Numbered from the stretch's first letter, positions 26,746-36,531 are shown. The stretch: 64,000 nt of DNA from Roseomonas acroporae (GCF_023223525.1 NZ_JALPRX010000019.1:1-64000); one strand, 5' to 3'. The notes: generated by a model not told the origin, from the sequence alone. Numbers and translations are program-made.

Positions 26746-27364
26746 GCGGCGAGGCCTCCCCCGGACGGCCGGTTCCGCCGGCGGCGGTCTCCACGGCGGC
26801 GGTCTCCAAGGCAGCCGGCGCCAGCAGCGCCGAGGCCGGGACGAAGGCGGCCTCGCCGGCCAGCAGCGACTCCAGCCCCTGCCCGTCCAGCGCCGCGCCC
26901 TGCGCGAAGGCTGCCCCGGCCAGGAGCGCGCCGGCCCCCGGCGGCGGCTCGCCGCGCCAGACGTTGCGCGCCAGCGCCAGCGCCAGCGAATCGCGGTCCC
27001 CGGCATCCAGCGCCGATTCGTAGGCGCGGGCGCGGCCGTGGAACGCCTCCCACATCTGCCGCACCCGCCTGCCGACCGAAAGGTCCCCGACCCCGAGCTC
27101 GCGCAGCGTCACGTCCATGTCGGCGAAGAAGGCGTCGAAGACCGCCTGCGCCAGCGCGACTCCGCGCGGGTCGGCATCCCGCCGCAGCCGGCGGATCAGC
27201 AGCGCGACGTGCAGGCCCACCAGGTCGAACCGGCCATCGAGCGTGTCCGGCACGCCGAGCCGGGCGAAGAGGACGGGATCGCGTGCCGCCGCCACGGCGG
27301 CGCCGTAGAGATGGAAGGCGGGCCGCTCGTGCGGCCGGCGGCGCAGCAGGGCGAACAGGCCCAT
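26735..27364 (-). CDS. Ubiquinol-cytochrome c chaperone (CBP3 / UQCC1 family)
   Basis: This 209-aa protein is related to the mitochondrial cytochrome b translation and assembly factor Cbp3 and probably helps assemble cytochrome bc1. Diagnostic pieces are ALYGAAVAAARDPVLFARLG-like HLYGAAVAAARDPVLFARLG, RFDLVGLHVALLIRRLRRD and DMDVTLRELGVGDLSVGRRV. The C-terminal 30 residues are Ala/Gly-rich. The ATG at 27364 (MGLFALLRRRPHERPAF) is chosen because the sequence upstream is tandem-repeat DNA. It is divergent from bamE, which is the usual alphaproteobacterial arrangement. Confidence 0.85.
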   Translation of the reverse strand: MGLFALLRRRPHERPAFHLYGAAVAAARDPVLFARLGVPDTLDGRFDLVGLHVALLIRRLRRDADPRGVALAQAVFDAFFADMDVTLRELGVGDLSVGRRVRQMWEAFHGRARAYESALDAGDRDSLALALARNVWRGEPPPGAGALLAGAAFAQGAALDGQGLESLLAGEAAFVPASALLAPAALETAAVETAAGGTGRPGEASPHAA

Positions 27365-27383
27365 GGTTCCCGACGGTCTCCCC

Positions 27384-27458
27384 AAACCCGACCCGGCCAA
27401 ACCCGACCCGGCCAAACCCGACCCGGCCAAACCCGGCCCGGTCAAACCCGGCCCGGCG
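27384..27458. repeat. 15-bp tandem repeat between the bc1 chaperone gene and bamE
   Basis: Five copies of a 15-bp unit (AAACCCGACCCGGCC, the last two with one or two changes) run head to tail 20 bp upstream of the chaperone start and about 105 bp before bamE. The array occupies the space where both promoters or 5' leaders would lie. Confidence 0.8.
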
Positions 27459-27562
27459 CCCCGCGGCCGATCGCCCGCTCCCGCCACCCCGGGCCGGGGC
27501 GGCGCGGGCAGCCGCCGGCACCGGTTGACCGCTCCGCGGGGTGGTGGCATTCGGCCCGAGAC

Positions 27563-28093
27563 ATGGCCCCTGCATCCCCAACGGTCAACGCCGCCGGCAA
27601 TCCCCGCACCGCGCGCCGCGGCTGGCGGCGCGCCCTGCTGCTCGCGGCGCCGCTGCTGCTGGCCGGCTGCTCCTTCTTCGAGCAGCCCACCCAGCTGCGC
27701 GGCAACCGGGTGGATCCGGAGCTGCTCAGCCAGCTCACCCCCGGGGTCCAGGGCAAGCAGGACGTGATCGCGCTGATCGGCTCGCCCACCTCGCGCGGCA
27801 CCTTCGACGACAATTACTGGTACTACATCAGCGCCGACACCCGGATCCGGATCGGCCGCAGCCAGGCCGTCAACAACCAGCAGGTGACCGAGCTGCGCTT
27901 CGACGCCAACGGCAAGTATGCCGGCTCCCGCGTCGTCGGCGAGGATGGGGCGCGGCAGCTCGACCTCGTGGAGCGCGAGACGCCGGTCCCCGGCGGCGAC
28001 CGCACCGTGCTGCAGCAGCTCTTCGGCAATATCGGCCGCTTCGGGCCGGGCGCCGGCGGCGCCCAGGCCGGCCAGCCGACCGGCCGTCAGTAG
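27563..28093 (+). CDS. bamE: Outer membrane protein assembly lipoprotein BamE (SmpA/OmlA)
   Basis: BamE is a small lipoprotein of the beta-barrel assembly machine. The signal peptide ends in the lipobox LLAGC with Cys36 as the acylated residue. The BamE fold begins QLRGNRVDPELLSQLTPGVQ and contains TPG..K.DVIALIGSPTSRG and WYYIS, all family signatures. The 176-aa protein ends in a Gly/Gln-rich tail. The start ATG at 27563 was chosen because the signal peptide follows. The gene is divergent from the bc1 chaperone gene. Confidence 0.92.
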   Translation: MAPASPTVNAAGNPRTARRGWRRALLLAAPLLLAGCSFFEQPTQLRGNRVDPELLSQLTPGVQGKQDVIALIGSPTSRGTFDDNYWYYISADTRIRIGRSQAVNNQQVTELRFDANGKYAGSRVVGEDGARQLDLVERETPVPGGDRTVLQQLFGNIGRFGPGAGGAQAGQPTGRQ

Positions 28094-28202
28094 CGCGGGC
28101 CGGGCACGCCGCCCGCCGGTCCGGCGCGTGGCGGCGGGGGCCGGCCCGTGGCCGGTGCCTTCGGCGCGGAACCTCCGGCCGGGCGACCGGCGCGTGCCGC
28201 CC

Positions 28203-28254
28203 TGGCCTATGCCACTCTTGGCCTATGCCACCCGGGGCCTATGCCACCCTGGCC
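28203..28254. repeat. 16-bp tandem repeat at the MFS gene stop
   Basis: Three copies of a 16-bp unit (minus strand GTGGCATAGGCC plus four variable bases) span the stop codon of the MFS gene and the convergent spacer to bamE. Each unit contains a TAG, the first of which is the actual stop. Confidence 0.65.
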
Positions 28255-29522
28255 GGTGCCGCCTGGGTCCGGAAGCGGGTGGTGGCGTAGAGCGTCGCCG
28301 CCGCGATCAGCAGCGGGATGATGGACACCAGGCAGACCACCGCCCAACCATAGTGGTTCAGCAGCCCGCCGGAGATGAACGAGCCCACCACCATCGAGCC
28401 GAACACGGCGAAGTCGTTCAGGCTCTGCACCCGGGTCCGCTCCTCCGGCCGGTAGCAGTCGAGCACCATGGCGGAGGCGCCGACGAAGCCGAAATTCCAG
28501 CCGAGCCCGATCAGCACCAGCGTGCCCCAGAAGTGCCAGACGCTGAGCCCGGAAAGGCCGAGCGCGGCGGCGGCCACGGAGACCAGCAGGCCGATCGCCA
28601 CCACCCGCGGCGCGCCGATCCGCGCGATCACCCAGCCGGTCCCGAAGGAGGGGCCGTACATGGCCAGCACGTGCCACTGGATGCCGAGGTTGGCGTCCGC
28701 CTGGGAGAGGCCGCAGAGCCGCATGGCGAGCGGCGCCGAGGTCATCAGCCAGTTCATGATGAAGTAGGAGACGACGCCCGCCGTCATCGCCGCGATCAGC
28801 CGGGGCTGGCGCAGGATCACCCCGAGCGGCCGTCCCGCCTCCGTCCCGACGCGCTTCGGGAGGGGCAGCCGCACCCCGTACAGCACCGCGCCGGCCAGCA
28901 CCGCCACCACCGCCTGCGCCACGAAGGTGGCGGCGAACAGGTAGGGCGGCCAGAGCATCATGGTGTGGGTGACGAGCTGCGGCCCGATGATGCCGGCGAA
29001 CAGGCCGCCCGCCATCACCAGCGAGAGGGCGCGGGCGCGGCGCTCGGCCGGGCCGCACTCGGCCGCCGCGAAGCGGAAGGTGGCGGTGACGGCGAGGTAG
29101 GCGCCGCCGAACATGGTGGCGAGGCAGAACAGCCAGAAGGAGCCGATCAGCACCGCGAGCGCGGCGAGCAGCCCCACCAGCACGCCGCAGCCCGAGCCGA
29201 TCATGAAGACCGCCCGGCGGCCGTGGCGCTGCGCGATCGCCCCGGCCGGCAGGGTGGCGAGCGCGGTGCCGACGACGAACATGGTGATCGGCAGCGTCGC
29301 CAGCGCCTTGTCGGTCGCCAGCGTGTTGCCGACGACGGCGCCCGTCGCGAAGATCACCGAGGCGTTGGCCCCGGCGAGCGCCTGGCCGATGGCGAGCCGG
29401 GCGAGGTTGCCGCGCTCGTGCGGGAAGGCCGTCGCGGCCGGGCGCTGCGGTGGGGCGCGCCGCGGGTCCGGCAGGTCGCCGCCCGGGCTGGAGGAGACGC
29501 CGGCGGCGCTGGCCTGCTGCAT
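28239..29522 (-). CDS. MFS transporter
   Basis: This is a 12-helix major facilitator of 427 aa. The loop 2-3 signature is visible as LPAGAIAQRHGRRAVFMIG, along with repeated helices such as GVLVGLLAALAVLIGSFWLF and GWNFGFVGASAMVLDCYRPE. No substrate can be assigned. Two in-frame ATGs are possible. ATG 29522 is preferred because it forms TGATG with the thiL stop and has GGAG nine bases upstream; ATG 29537 would place GGAGG directly against the start. It is the last gene of the rib-nusB-thiL run and may be co-transcribed. Confidence 0.88.
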   Translation of the reverse strand: MQQASAAGVSSSPGGDLPDPRRAPPQRPAATAFPHERGNLARLAIGQALAGANASVIFATGAVVGNTLATDKALATLPITMFVVGTALATLPAGAIAQRHGRRAVFMIGSGCGVLVGLLAALAVLIGSFWLFCLATMFGGAYLAVTATFRFAAAECGPAERRARALSLVMAGGLFAGIIGPQLVTHTMMLWPPYLFAATFVAQAVVAVLAGAVLYGVRLPLPKRVGTEAGRPLGVILRQPRLIAAMTAGVVSYFIMNWLMTSAPLAMRLCGLSQADANLGIQWHVLAMYGPSFGTGWVIARIGAPRVVAIGLLVSVAAAALGLSGLSVWHFWGTLVLIGLGWNFGFVGASAMVLDCYRPEERTRVQSLNDFAVFGSMVVGSFISGGLLNHYGWAVVCLVSIIPLLIAAATLYATTRFRTQAAPARVA

Positions 29523-30577
29523 CAGAAGTGACTCCATCCTCCGCGCGGCAGCGGCAGTTCCGCGCCGTCCTTGCCGAGCACGGTAGCCAGCGCCGGCCCG
29601 GCCCGGAAACGACCGATGCGCGTGGCCGGTATGCCGGTGCCGGCGGCGGCGGCCAGGACGGCCCCGCGCGCCCCGGGCGGGGCGGCGAAGAGCAGCTCGT
29701 AGTCGTCGCCCCCGGTCAGCAGCAGCGGCAGCAGGGCGGGATCGGCCGCCAGCGCGGCGGCGGCGGCGGCGGAAAGCGGCAGCGCGGCCGAATCCAGCAC
29801 CGCGCCGCAGCCCCCGGCGCGGCAGAGATGGCCGAGGTCCTGCGCCAGCCCGTCCGAGACATCCATGGCCGCATGCGCGAGCCCGGCCAGCGCCGCGCCG
29901 AGGGCGAGCCGCGGCCGCGGCAGCCGGTAGCGTTCCGCCAGGTGCCCGGCCGGGTCGGCCGGCAGCGCGCCGCGCAGCACGCGCAGCCCCAGCGCCCCGT
30001 CGCCGATCGTGCCCGACACCCACACGTCGTCGCCCGGCAGCGCGCCGGCGCGGCGCAGCGCCGCCCCCGGCGCCACCGTGCCCAGCACGGTGAGCGAGAG
30101 GGTCAGCGGCCCCGGCGTCGAGACGGTGTCGCCGCCGAGCAGCACGATGCCGAATTCCCGCTGGTCGGCGGCCAGCCCGGCGGCGAATTCCGCCACCCAG
30201 CCATCCGGCGTGCCCTTCGGGAAGGCCGTGGTCATCAGGTAGCCGAGCGGCGCGGCGCCCATCGCCGCGAGGTCGGAGAGGTTCACCCGCAGCAGCTTGC
30301 GGCCGATCGTGCCGGGCGGGTCGTCGGGCAGGAAGTGCACCCCCGCCACCATCGCGTCCGCCGCCGCCACCAGGGCGCGGCCCGGCGGCGGCGCGAACAC
30401 CGCCGCGTCGTCGCCGAGGTCGAGCGCCCCCTCCCCGGCCAGCGGCCGGAAATGGCGGGCGATCAGGTCGAACTCGCCCGGCAGGGCCGGGCCGGGCGCC
30501 GCCGGGAATTCTCCCGGGGGCGGGGCGGCCGGCGGCGGGCCGGTGCCGGCCGGGGGCGGCGTCCCCTTCCCCGCCAC
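29522..30577 (-). CDS. thiL: Thiamine-monophosphate kinase
   Basis: ThiL phosphorylates thiamine monophosphate to the active diphosphate. The PurM-like fold is clear: GALDLGDDAAVF (metal/ATP aspartates), TIGRKLLRVNLSDLAAMGA, LLGGDTVST, MDVSDGLAQDLGHL and LTGGDDYELLF. The start is uncertain. GTG at 30577 lies 7 nt after nusB and gives 351 aa with a Pro-rich N-terminal extension (about 35 residues) not usual for ThiL. The gene is in the conserved ribH-nusB-thiL order. Confidence 0.92.
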   Translation of the reverse strand: MAGKGTPPPAGTGPPPAAPPPGEFPAAPGPALPGEFDLIARHFRPLAGEGALDLGDDAAVFAPPPGRALVAAADAMVAGVHFLPDDPPGTIGRKLLRVNLSDLAAMGAAPLGYLMTTAFPKGTPDGWVAEFAAGLAADQREFGIVLLGGDTVSTPGPLTLSLTVLGTVAPGAALRRAGALPGDDVWVSGTIGDGALGLRVLRGALPADPAGHLAERYRLPRPRLALGAALAGLAHAAMDVSDGLAQDLGHLCRAGGCGAVLDSAALPLSAAAAAALAADPALLPLLLTGGDDYELLFAAPPGARGAVLAAAAGTGIPATRIGRFRAGPALATVLGKDGAELPLPRGGWSHF

Positions 30578-30584
30578 GTCCCGG

Positions 30585-31124
30585 CTAGCGCGCCGGCTGC
30601 GCGGCGCGGGCGGCGAATTCCTCGGGCCGCAGCGTGTGCGCCAGCGCATCCAGCACGCCGCTCGCGAAGCGGGGCTCGTCGCCGCTGAAGAAGCCGTGCG
30701 CGATGTCGAGGTACTCGGTGATCACCACCCGCGCCGGCGGCTCGCCGCCGCCCCACAGCTCGGCCGCGGCGGCGCGCAGCAGCGCCCGCAGCACCGGGTC
30801 CAGCCGCTCCAGCGGCCAGCCCTTGGCGAGGTGCCGGGCGATGATCGGGTCGAGCGTCTCCGCGTTCTTCGCGGCGGCGCGCACGATGGCGACGAAGAGC
30901 GGCACGTCCGCCTCCGGCACGCGGCCATCCTCGAACCCGTCGCCGGCGCGGCCGTCCAGCACGTCGCCGATGCGGTGGCGCACGAACTGGTCGATCACCG
31001 TCTCGGCGCTCTCGCCGCCGTGGTCGCTCTGGAACAGCGCCTGCACCGCCGCGAAGCGCGCCCCGGTGCGCGGGCGGCCGCGCTGCGGGCGCGCGGCGCC
31101 GGCCTTCTCCGGCAGCTTGTTCAT
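30585..31124 (-). CDS. nusB: Transcription antitermination factor NusB
   Basis: NusB binds boxA RNA with NusE/S10 in rRNA antitermination. The 179-aa all-helical protein shows GARFAAVQALFQSDHGG at the N-terminus, the LDPVLRALLRAAAAELW helix and PARVVITEYLDIAHGFFSGD, followed by FASGVLDALA, all NusB signatures. The ATG at 31124 overlaps the ribH stop (ATGA). Confidence 0.94.
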   Translation of the reverse strand: MNKLPEKAGAARPQRGRPRTGARFAAVQALFQSDHGGESAETVIDQFVRHRIGDVLDGRAGDGFEDGRVPEADVPLFVAIVRAAAKNAETLDPIIARHLAKGWPLERLDPVLRALLRAAAAELWGGGEPPARVVITEYLDIAHGFFSGDEPRFASGVLDALAHTLRPEEFAARAAQPAR

Positions 31125-31606
31125 GCCACCCCCCAGCGGCGCCGCAGCGCGATCTGGCCGAGCAGCGCATGCGCCGCCTCGGCCCCCTTGTTGTGCCGGT
31201 CGTCGGCCGAGCGGGCCTCGGCCTGCTTCAGCGTGTCCACGGTCAGCAGGCCGAAGCCGATGGCGGCGCCGTTCTCCACGGCGACGTCCATCACCCCGCG
31301 CGAGGCCTCGCGGCAGATGTGCTCGTAGTGGTCCGTCTCGCCCTTCACCACGCAGCCGAGGATCAGGTAGCCGTCCCAGCGCCGTTCCGGCGCCCGCAGC
31401 GCGATGCGCAGCGCCGCCGGCAGCTCGAAGGCGCCGGCCACGTCCACCACCTCCACCGCGGCCTTCACCTGGGCGAAGACGTGCTCGGCGCCGTGGCGCA
31501 TGCCGTCGATCACCGCCTTGTAGTACGGCGCCTGGATCACCAGCAGGCGCGGCGGCGCGCCGGGCAGCGACGGCGCCTGGCGGTCGGGGCTGTCGATCGT
31601 GCTCAT
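31121..31606 (-). CDS. ribH: 6,7-dimethyl-8-ribityllumazine synthase
   Basis: RibH makes lumazine, the penultimate riboflavin intermediate, in an icosahedral or pentameric shell. Characteristic sites are VDVAGAFELPAALRIALR (substrate loop), GCVVKGETDHYEHICREASR (His/Glu catalytic region) and FGLLTVDTLKQAEARS. The start ATG at 31606 gives 161 aa. A repeat element separates it from ribB upstream, and its stop overlaps nusB. Confidence 0.95.
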   Translation of the reverse strand: MSTIDSPDRQAPSLPGAPPRLLVIQAPYYKAVIDGMRHGAEHVFAQVKAAVEVVDVAGAFELPAALRIALRAPERRWDGYLILGCVVKGETDHYEHICREASRGVMDVAVENGAAIGFGLLTVDTLKQAEARSADDRHNKGAEAAHALLGQIALRRRWGVA

Positions 31607-31639
31607 TCCATCGTTTCCCTGTCCGCGCGGCCCCGCGCG

Positions 31640-31743
31640 CTGGAGCGTTTTCAAGCCGGGCGTGGCCGCTCGGCGACCCGGAAAACGCGAAGCCAAGAAG
31701 TCCCGAAGCCGTTCCGGCCCGGCCGTGTCGGGCCGGAACGGCT
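31640..31743 (-). repeat. Dispersed stem-loop element, copy 2 (ribB-ribH spacer)
   Basis: This is the same element as at 20453-20556. A perfect 14-bp stem lies at 31708-31721 / 31729-31742, ending 1 nt before the ribB stop codon. A second inverted repeat TTTTCAAGCCGGGC...CCCGGAAAA follows at about 31647-31685. On the minus strand it follows ribB and precedes ribH, so it lies inside the operon. Confidence 0.7.
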
Positions 31744-32924
<1,181 letters not shown>

Positions 32925-32928
<4 letters not shown>

Positions 32929-33536
32929 GCCGGGAACTCCTGCAGGCGGGCGACGTAGCGCGCCACCGTGTCGATCTCGAGATTCACCGTGTCGCCCGGC
33001 TGGAGGGTGCCGAAGGTGGTGATGGCGGCGGTGTGGGGGATGATGTTCACCCCGAATTCCTCCCCGTCAACCTCGTTCACCGTCAGCGACACCCCGTCCA
33101 GCGCCACCGAGCCCTTGGGTGCCACGAAGCGGGCCAGGGCCGCCGGCGCCCGGAAGCGCCAGCGCACCGAGCCGTTCTCCGGGGTGGCGGACAGCACCTC
33201 GGCCACCCCGTCCACATGGCCGGCGACGAGGTGCCCGCCCAGCTCGTCGCCGAGGCGCAGCGAGCGTTCGAGGTTCAGCCGGCTGCCCGGCTTCCAGCCG
33301 CCGAGCACCGTCTTCGAGAGGGTCTCGGCCGAGGCGTCGACCGCGAACCAGTCGCCGCCGAGGTCCACCGCCGTCAGGCAGCAGCCGGAGCAGGCGATCG
33401 AGGCGCCGAGCGCCACCGGCACGGGCCGCCCCAGGAATTCCGGCGCCACCCCCACCACCAGACGCATGTCGTGCCCGCCGCCGAGCGGCTGCACCTCCCG
33501 CACCGTGCCGAGTGCGGTGACGATCCCCGTGAACAT
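32925..33536 (-). CDS. ribE: Riboflavin synthase alpha subunit
   Basis: This enzyme dismutates lumazine to riboflavin. Two lumazine-binding repeats are present: MFTGIVTALGTVREVQPLGG with IACSGCCLTAVDLGGDWFAV, and LVAGHVDGVAEVL with GSVALDGVSLTVNEVDGEEF. The 203-aa length is normal. The start ATG at 33536 lies 5 nt after the ribD stop, and the end overlaps ribB by 4 nt. Confidence 0.96.
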
Positions 33537-33541
33537 GCTCC

Positions 33542-34720
33542 TCAGCCCTCGCGTTCGAATTCGGTGTACCAGTCGGCGCCGGCGGCGCTGGCCGCGATCC
33601 GGTGGAATCTGGGCATTCCGGCCAGCCCTGTCACCGGCAGGGCGTAGGCGGCGGGCAGCCCGTCGCCACCCATCACGCCGGGGGCGTGGAACCAGGCCAG
33701 CCGGTCCACGAGGCCGGCCCGCAGCAGCCCGGCGGCGATGCCGGCGCCGCCCTCGGCCATCACCCGCGTCACGCCGCGCTGGGCGAGCGCCGCGAGCAGG
33801 CCGTCGAGGTCGATCCCGACCGACGCCGCCTCCTCGCCAGCCGGCACGGCCAGGATCTCCACCCCGGCCTCCAGGTAGGGCGCCAGCGCCGCCGGCTTGT
33901 GGCGGCCCTGCACGGTCGCGATCCAGGTCGGCGCCGCGCGCGCCCCCGTCACCAGGCGCGCCGAGAGCGGCGTGCGCAGCCGCGCATCCGCCACCACCCG
34001 CGCGATCGGCACCCGCGCCATGCCGGGGAGGCGGCAGGTCAGGTCCGGGTCGTCGGCCAGCACCGTGCCGGAGCCGACCAGGATCGCGTCGTGCCGGGCG
34101 CGCAGCGCGTGCGCCATCCGGCGGGCCGCCGGGCCGGTGATCCAGCGGCTCTCGCCCGTGGCCGTCGCGATGCGCCCGTCCAGCGTGGTGGCGAGCTTGA
34201 GCGTCACCACCGGCCGCCCCTGGCGGATGCGGCGCGAGAAGCCGGCGTTCACCGCCTGCGCCTCGGCCTCCAGCAGCCCCTCCTGCACCGCGATGCCGGC
34301 GGCGCGCAGCATGGCGAAGCCGCGCCCGTCCACGCGCGGGTCGGGATCGCGCATCGCCACCACCACCCGGGCGATGCCGGCCGCGATCAGCGCGTTGCAG
34401 CAGGGCGGGGTGCGGCCCCAGTGCGAGCAGGGCTCCAGCGTGACGTAGGCGGTGCCGCCGCGCGCGCGCTCGCCGGCGCGGGCCAGCGCCACCGTCTCGG
34501 CATGCGGCCGGCCGCCGGGCTGGGTCCAGCCGCGCCCGGCCACCTGCCCCGACGCGTCCACCACCACGCAGCCCACCGCCGGGTTCGGCCAGGTGTTGCC
34601 GAGGCCGCGCCGCGCCAGGCGCAGCGCCGCGCGCATGTGGTCGCGGTCGGCCGCCGGGTCCCCCTCGGGACGTCGGCCGGCCGATGCGGCGGCATCCCGG
34701 GCTGGCCGATCCGTCATCAT
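33542..34720 (-). CDS. ribD: Bifunctional diaminohydroxyphosphoribosylaminopyrimidine deaminase / reductase
   Basis: RibD carries out two riboflavin steps. The N-terminal deaminase (about 30-165) has the zinc motif HAETVALARAGERARG plus TLEPCSHWGRTPPCCNALI. The C-terminal reductase (about 170-390) shows RPVVTLKLATTLDGRIAT, HALRARHDAILVGSGTVLAD and the MAEGGAGIAAGLLRAGL loop. Two adjacent ATGs (34720 and 34717) follow GGCAGG; the first is given (392 aa). The upstream region (to 34886) shows no FMN riboswitch. It is first of the ribD-ribE-ribB-ribH-nusB-thiL run. Confidence 0.95.
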   Translation of the reverse strand: MMTDRPARDAAASAGRRPEGDPAADRDHMRAALRLARRGLGNTWPNPAVGCVVVDASGQVAGRGWTQPGGRPHAETVALARAGERARGGTAYVTLEPCSHWGRTPPCCNALIAAGIARVVVAMRDPDPRVDGRGFAMLRAAGIAVQEGLLEAEAQAVNAGFSRRIRQGRPVVTLKLATTLDGRIATATGESRWITGPAARRMAHALRARHDAILVGSGTVLADDPDLTCRLPGMARVPIARVVADARLRTPLSARLVTGARAAPTWIATVQGRHKPAALAPYLEAGVEILAVPAGEEAASVGIDLDGLLAALAQRGVTRVMAEGGAGIAAGLLRAGLVDRLAWFHAPGVMGGDGLPAAYALPVTGLAGMPRFHRIAASAAGADWYTEFEREG

Positions 34721-34886
34721 CCTGCCACCGTCTTTAGGCCAGATCGCGCGGGGCCGGAACCGAGCCGGGCCGGATGCGGCGATGCGAAAACGCGCGCCCT
34801 GTCCTGCCCGCGAAGCGCCGGTCGGGCCCTTGCGGCCCGGCCTGCGCGGAACAAGCCCGCCGACCGGGGCCCGGGGAGCCGCCGCG

Positions 34887-35168
34887 ATGCACCAGCCGGT
34901 CACGAGCCAGCCCTGCCCGATCTGCGGCCGCGCGGTCGCCGCGAGTCCCCGCTACCCGCGCTACCTGTGCCGCGACTGCGCCGGACGGGCCTGCACGGCC
35001 GATGGCCGGAAGCTGGAATTCTTCAACGCCGCCGCCAGCGGCGGCTACATGGCGCGCCACGCCGATGACGGCACCGACCACCCGAGCCACGAATGCTACG
35101 TGGACGGCAGGCGCTGCCATGCCGACGAGGCGCGCTTCGGCGGCATCGTCATCCAGCCCGCGGACTGA
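34887..35168 (+). CDS. Small zinc-ribbon protein of unknown function
   Basis: This 93-aa protein is divergent from ribD. It carries CPICGRAV and CRDCAGRAC near the N-terminus (two CxxC pairs, likely one zinc ribbon), followed by an acidic/aromatic part, GGYMARHADDGTDHPSHECY and GRRCHADEARFGGIVIQ. GGGAG lies 9 bases before the ATG. I do not recognise a family. Codon use matches the neighbours, and the cysteine pairs are the main reason to accept the gene. Confidence 0.65.
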   Translation: MHQPVTSQPCPICGRAVAASPRYPRYLCRDCAGRACTADGRKLEFFNAAASGGYMARHADDGTDHPSHECYVDGRRCHADEARFGGIVIQPAD

Positions 35169-35393
35169 CGCGGATGGCGTGATCGTCCGACCCGCCACGT
35201 GGAAAAGGGGCCCTCGAAGGGGGCTGCCCCCGTGGTGCCGTGGCCCCCCGGTCTCCTGGCCCCGGTCCCTGGCGCGAAGTCCGGGGCAGCCCGGCGAACG
35301 CCGCCGCGGGATGACGCCCCGCGGCCGGACCGGACGCGACCGGCCCGTCGGAACCCGGCCCGGGCGGGGAAGCCGCGCCGATGCCGGGGTACC

Positions 35394-35939
35394 CTACCCC
35401 GCCGCCCGTACGCGCTCCGGATACCAGCCGGTGAACTTCACCGCGCCCACCAGCGCCAGCACGATCACGGCGATGCCCAGGCGCTGCGGCATGCCGGGCA
35501 GCGACAGCATGGCCAGCTCCGCCAGCACCATCGCCGCGAAGGCCGCCGCCCAGACGCCGGTGATGACGTAGTTGGTGCGGACGAAGCGCGGCGTGGCGCG
35601 GATCTCCGGCGGCACCCGCCCGGCCGCGTACTGGAGGGTAAAAGGCCGGCCGACCGCCATCGAGACGAGGACGATCGCCAGCAGCCCCGCATCCACCACC
35701 AGCCGCACGCCGATCACCGACAGGCCCAGCCCGGACAGCAGCGCCCAGAGCGCCAGCGCGCCGAACAGCAGCAGCGTGCCGGCCTCCAGGATCTTCGGCG
35801 CGCCGCCGTGCAGCACCCGGTCGCGCACCAGCAGCCCCGCCGAGGTCAGCGCGCCCGCGACCAGCCCCGCCGTCGGCCCGACGAGGCGCTCCACGACGGC
35901 GAAGACGAGGAACGGCGCGAAGGCCAGCAGGATGCCCAT
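35394..35939 (-). CDS. Multi-pass membrane protein of unknown function
   Basis: This 181-aa protein has about five or six hydrophobic segments (GILLAFAPFLVFAVVERL, LVAGALTSAGLLV, ILEAGTLLLFGALALWALLS, VVDAGLLAIVLVSMAVG, YVITGVWAAAFAAMVLAEL and LGIAVIVLALVGAVKF). Between the middle helices is the conserved-looking GRPFTLQYAAGRVPPEIRAT stretch seen in several alphaproteobacterial hypothetical membrane proteins. The start ATG is at 35939; an upstream open frame is low complexity. It is oriented away from nrdR. Function unknown. Confidence 0.75.
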   Translation of the reverse strand: MGILLAFAPFLVFAVVERLVGPTAGLVAGALTSAGLLVRDRVLHGGAPKILEAGTLLLFGALALWALLSGLGLSVIGVRLVVDAGLLAIVLVSMAVGRPFTLQYAAGRVPPEIRATPRFVRTNYVITGVWAAAFAAMVLAELAMLSLPGMPQRLGIAVIVLALVGAVKFTGWYPERVRAAG

Positions 35940-36066
35940 GGGTCGATCCGGGTCCGGGGGTTCCCCGGCGGGCCGCCGGGCACGCCGGTCCACGGCGCAC
36001 CCGACTGATACAGCATCCGCAACGAATGGGCAGGCGCGACGGACGGGCGGGCCCGCCGCGGCCGGC

Positions 36067-36531
36067 TCAGGAGGCGCCCGGCGCGCCGTCCAGCGAGCCG
36101 AGGAAGGCGGAGAAATCCTTCGCCTCGCGGAAATTCCGGTAGACGCTGGCGAAGCGGACATAGGCGACCTGGTCGAGGTCGCGCAGCGTGTCCATCACGA
36201 TCTCGCCGATCCGCTTCGAGCTGATCTCGCTCTCGCCCTCGGTCTCCAGCCTGCGCTGGATGCCGTTGATGGTGCGCTCGATCCGGTCGTCGTCCACCGG
36301 CCGCTTGCGCAGCGCGATGCGGATCGAGCGCGCCAGCTTCTCGCGCTCGAAGGGCATGCGGCGGCCGTCGGTCTTGAGCACGGTCAGCTCGCGCAGCTGC
36401 ACCCGCTCGAAGGTGGTGAAGCGGGCCTGGCAGGCGGGGCAGGAACGGCGGCGGCGGATCGCCGCGCCGTCCTCGGCCGGGCGGCTGTCCTTCACCTGCG
36501 TATCCTCGGTGCCGCAGAACGGACAGCGCAT
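36067..36531 (-). CDS. nrdR: Transcriptional repressor NrdR
   Basis: NrdR is an ATP/dATP-sensing repressor of ribonucleotide reductase genes. The N-terminal zinc ribbon [18 protein letters not shown] with SCPACQARF, then the ATP-cone [20 protein letters not shown], are diagnostic. The C-terminal [20 protein letters not shown] is also conserved. The ATG at 36531 gives 154 aa. It follows glyA by 56 bp on the same strand, a common arrangement. Confidence 0.96.
   Translation of the reverse strand: MRCPFCGTEDTQVKDSRPAEDGAAIRRRRSCPACQARFTTFERVQLRELTVLKTDGRRMPFEREKLARSIRIALRKRPVDDDRIERTINGIQRRLETEGESEISSKRIGEIVMDTLRDLDQVAYVRFASVYRNFREAKDFSAFLGSLDGAPGAS

Noticed and set aside
34721-34886. FMN riboswitch upstream of ribD
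   Set aside because: None of the conserved RFN helices or the typical CCGACCGGCGGT core could be found in the region.
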